This document shows positions 4,660 to 5,247 of a stretch of 5,247 nt of DNA, piece by piece; within the stretch, counting starts at the first letter, position 1; each line of letters opens with the position of its first letter. The translations under genes and the position numbers were made by a program. The DNA is taken from assembly GCA_023435565.1 (NCBI GenBank), contig JAEYRN010000019.1, forward strand, positions 1-5,247. Direction: 5' to 3'. Under the pieces are notes generated by a model. That model searched no databases. It had not been told where the DNA came from and saw nothing but the letters and a program-made list of their open reading frames with translations. Source of the stretch: Bacillota bacterium (GTDB taxonomy: Bacteria; Bacillota; UBA4882; UBA8346).

Positions 4660-5247
4660 TTGAGTTATGAAAAGCCTACCATTCCCAACCTTGATGCTTT
4701 ATTAATGCAACTACGGGATAAAATAGCGCAAGCAAATTTATCAAATGACTTTAAGGACGTTTTATTTGAAGATATTGAATTGGCAAGGGAATGCTTGCAA
4801 AATGATGACATCCTATGTGTTATTAATGTTTTAGGTGTAATCTTCGACAAACTGGTAGCCAGGTTATTAAGCTGCCCTAATTTATGTAATGAGATCGTAC
4901 CTATTCTAATTTTCATAAATGCGATTCAACAAATCTTACTTCGGATCCCGATTGGAATAGTTGGTCCTACTGGACCCACTGGGCCGACGGGACCTAGGGG
5001 AGCAACAGGACCTGCTGGAGCAACGGGAGCCATTGGACCGCAAGGAGCTACAGGGGCCACCGGACCTACTGGAGCAGTAGGAGCAACCGGAGCAACGGGA
5101 CCTAGGGGAGCAACAGGACCTGTTGGAGCAACCGGAGCCACCGGACCAGCCGGACCGCAAGGAGCAACCGGAGCCACCGGACCAGCCGGACCACAGGGAG
5201 CCACCGGACCAGCCGGACCACAGGGAGCAACCGGAGCAACGGGAGCC
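4660..5247 (+). CDS. Collagen-like protein, 3' end cut by window edge
   Basis: The frame is open from the start to the last base, so the gene is partial at its C-terminus: 196 residues are visible. Residues 1-98 form a mostly helical domain I do not recognise, with cysteines at 45, 53, 72 and 76 and a hydrophobic stretch at about 79-98. From residue 99 (base 4954) a strict Gly-X-Y collagen tract of 32 full triplets begins. GAT is the most common (14), then GPT, GPA and GPQ (4 each). Thr takes the Y position in 18 of 32, which in other bacterial collagens such as BclA is a glycosylation site. GGGAGGTGA (4645-4653) is six bases before the TTG; an in-frame ATG at 4654 is only three bases from GGAGG, so TTG is preferred. 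There is no clear signal peptide and no BclA-type exosporium leader. A spore-surface filament protein is likely by context. Confidence 0.85.
   Translation, partial: MSYEKPTIPNLDALLMQLRDKIAQANLSNDFKDVLFEDIELARECLQNDDILCVINVLGVIFDKLVARLLSCPNLCNEIVPILIFINAIQQILLRIPIGIVGPTGPTGPTGPRGATGPAGATGAIGPQGATGATGPTGAVGATGATGPRGATGPVGATGATGPAGPQGATGATGPAGPQGATGPAGPQGATGATGA
4954..5247 (+). repeat. Collagen Gly-X-Y coding repeat with larger internal duplications
   Basis: The 9-base triplet repeats are organised into longer units. Bases 4987-5031 and 5095-5139 match at 43 of 45 positions, a shift of 108 bases (12 triplets). Bases 5125-5160 and 5161-5196 are 36-base copies differing at two positions, followed by a 27-base variant (5197-5223) and a partial copy to the edge. 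Such near-identity at the DNA level points to recent expansion by slippage or unequal recombination. Confidence 0.85.

Noticed and set aside
4665..4916. Minus-strand 83-residue frame opposite the collagen-like N-terminal domain
   Set aside because: The + strand frame continues without a stop into the collagen tract and has the start signals.
4926..5204. Minus-strand Pro/Ala/Val/Gly-rich frames
   Set aside because: These are the complement of the Gly-X-Y repeat; the + strand frame has an upstream domain, ribosome binding site and promoter.
5125..5247. CRISPR-like array from regularly spaced repeats
   Set aside because: The 36-base units are directly adjacent with no spacers and keep a Gly-X-Y reading frame.

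Overview
The window looks like chromosomal DNA from a low-to-moderate-GC, endospore-forming Firmicute, most likely a clostridial (Peptococcaceae-like) organism. The support is: strong GGAGG-type ribosome binding sites throughout, a classical T-box leader, two TTG start codons placed correctly behind strong Shine-Dalgarno sites, a SPOCS/DUF3794 sporulation-type gene, and a bacterial collagen-like gene. The species cannot be named from the sequence alone. All confidently called genes lie on the + strand.

Left part (1-1831). The first ~120 bases look like the edge of an insertion sequence: a minus-strand transposase-like start reads off the left end, followed by two copies of a 21-nt repeat built on GTGA-N5-TCAC. 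Just beyond it, a good sigma-A promoter drives a complete Cof-type HAD phosphatase (196-1035). A complete PHP-domain metal-dependent phosphoesterase (1163-1831) follows, with its own possible promoter.

Middle (1832-3576). A sigma-A promoter leads into a T-box riboswitch (about 1960-2268). Its specifier reads as TTC (Phe), and its UGGU bulge fits a tRNA with discriminator base A. It controls a 340-residue type I-beta DAHP synthase, the first enzyme of aromatic amino-acid synthesis. The protein has its own N-terminal regulatory domain, so control probably acts at two levels: transcription (uncharged tRNA-Phe) and enzyme activity. A 62-residue unknown protein follows 82 bases later with no terminator between, probably in the same transcript.

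Right part (3577-5247). A 356-base gene-poor stretch holds a terminator that also resembles an IS3-type end, and a cluster of nested inverted repeats. Then comes a short SPOCS (DUF3794) protein (TTG start at 3933) closed by a clean terminator, then a collagen-like protein (TTG start at 4660) that runs off the right end. Both genes are preceded by a sequence matching the mother-cell sporulation sigma-E promoter with a 14-nt spacer. I infer that they form a sporulation-regulated pair, probably for the spore surface. The collagen-like gene has an unfamiliar ~98-residue helical, four-cysteine N-terminal domain and a Gly-X-Y tract with clear signs of recent internal DNA duplication.

No wholly new system is evident. 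The least explained parts are the SPOCS/collagen pair, the N-terminal domain of the collagen-like protein, the 62-residue protein, and the nested inverted repeats at 3739-3908.
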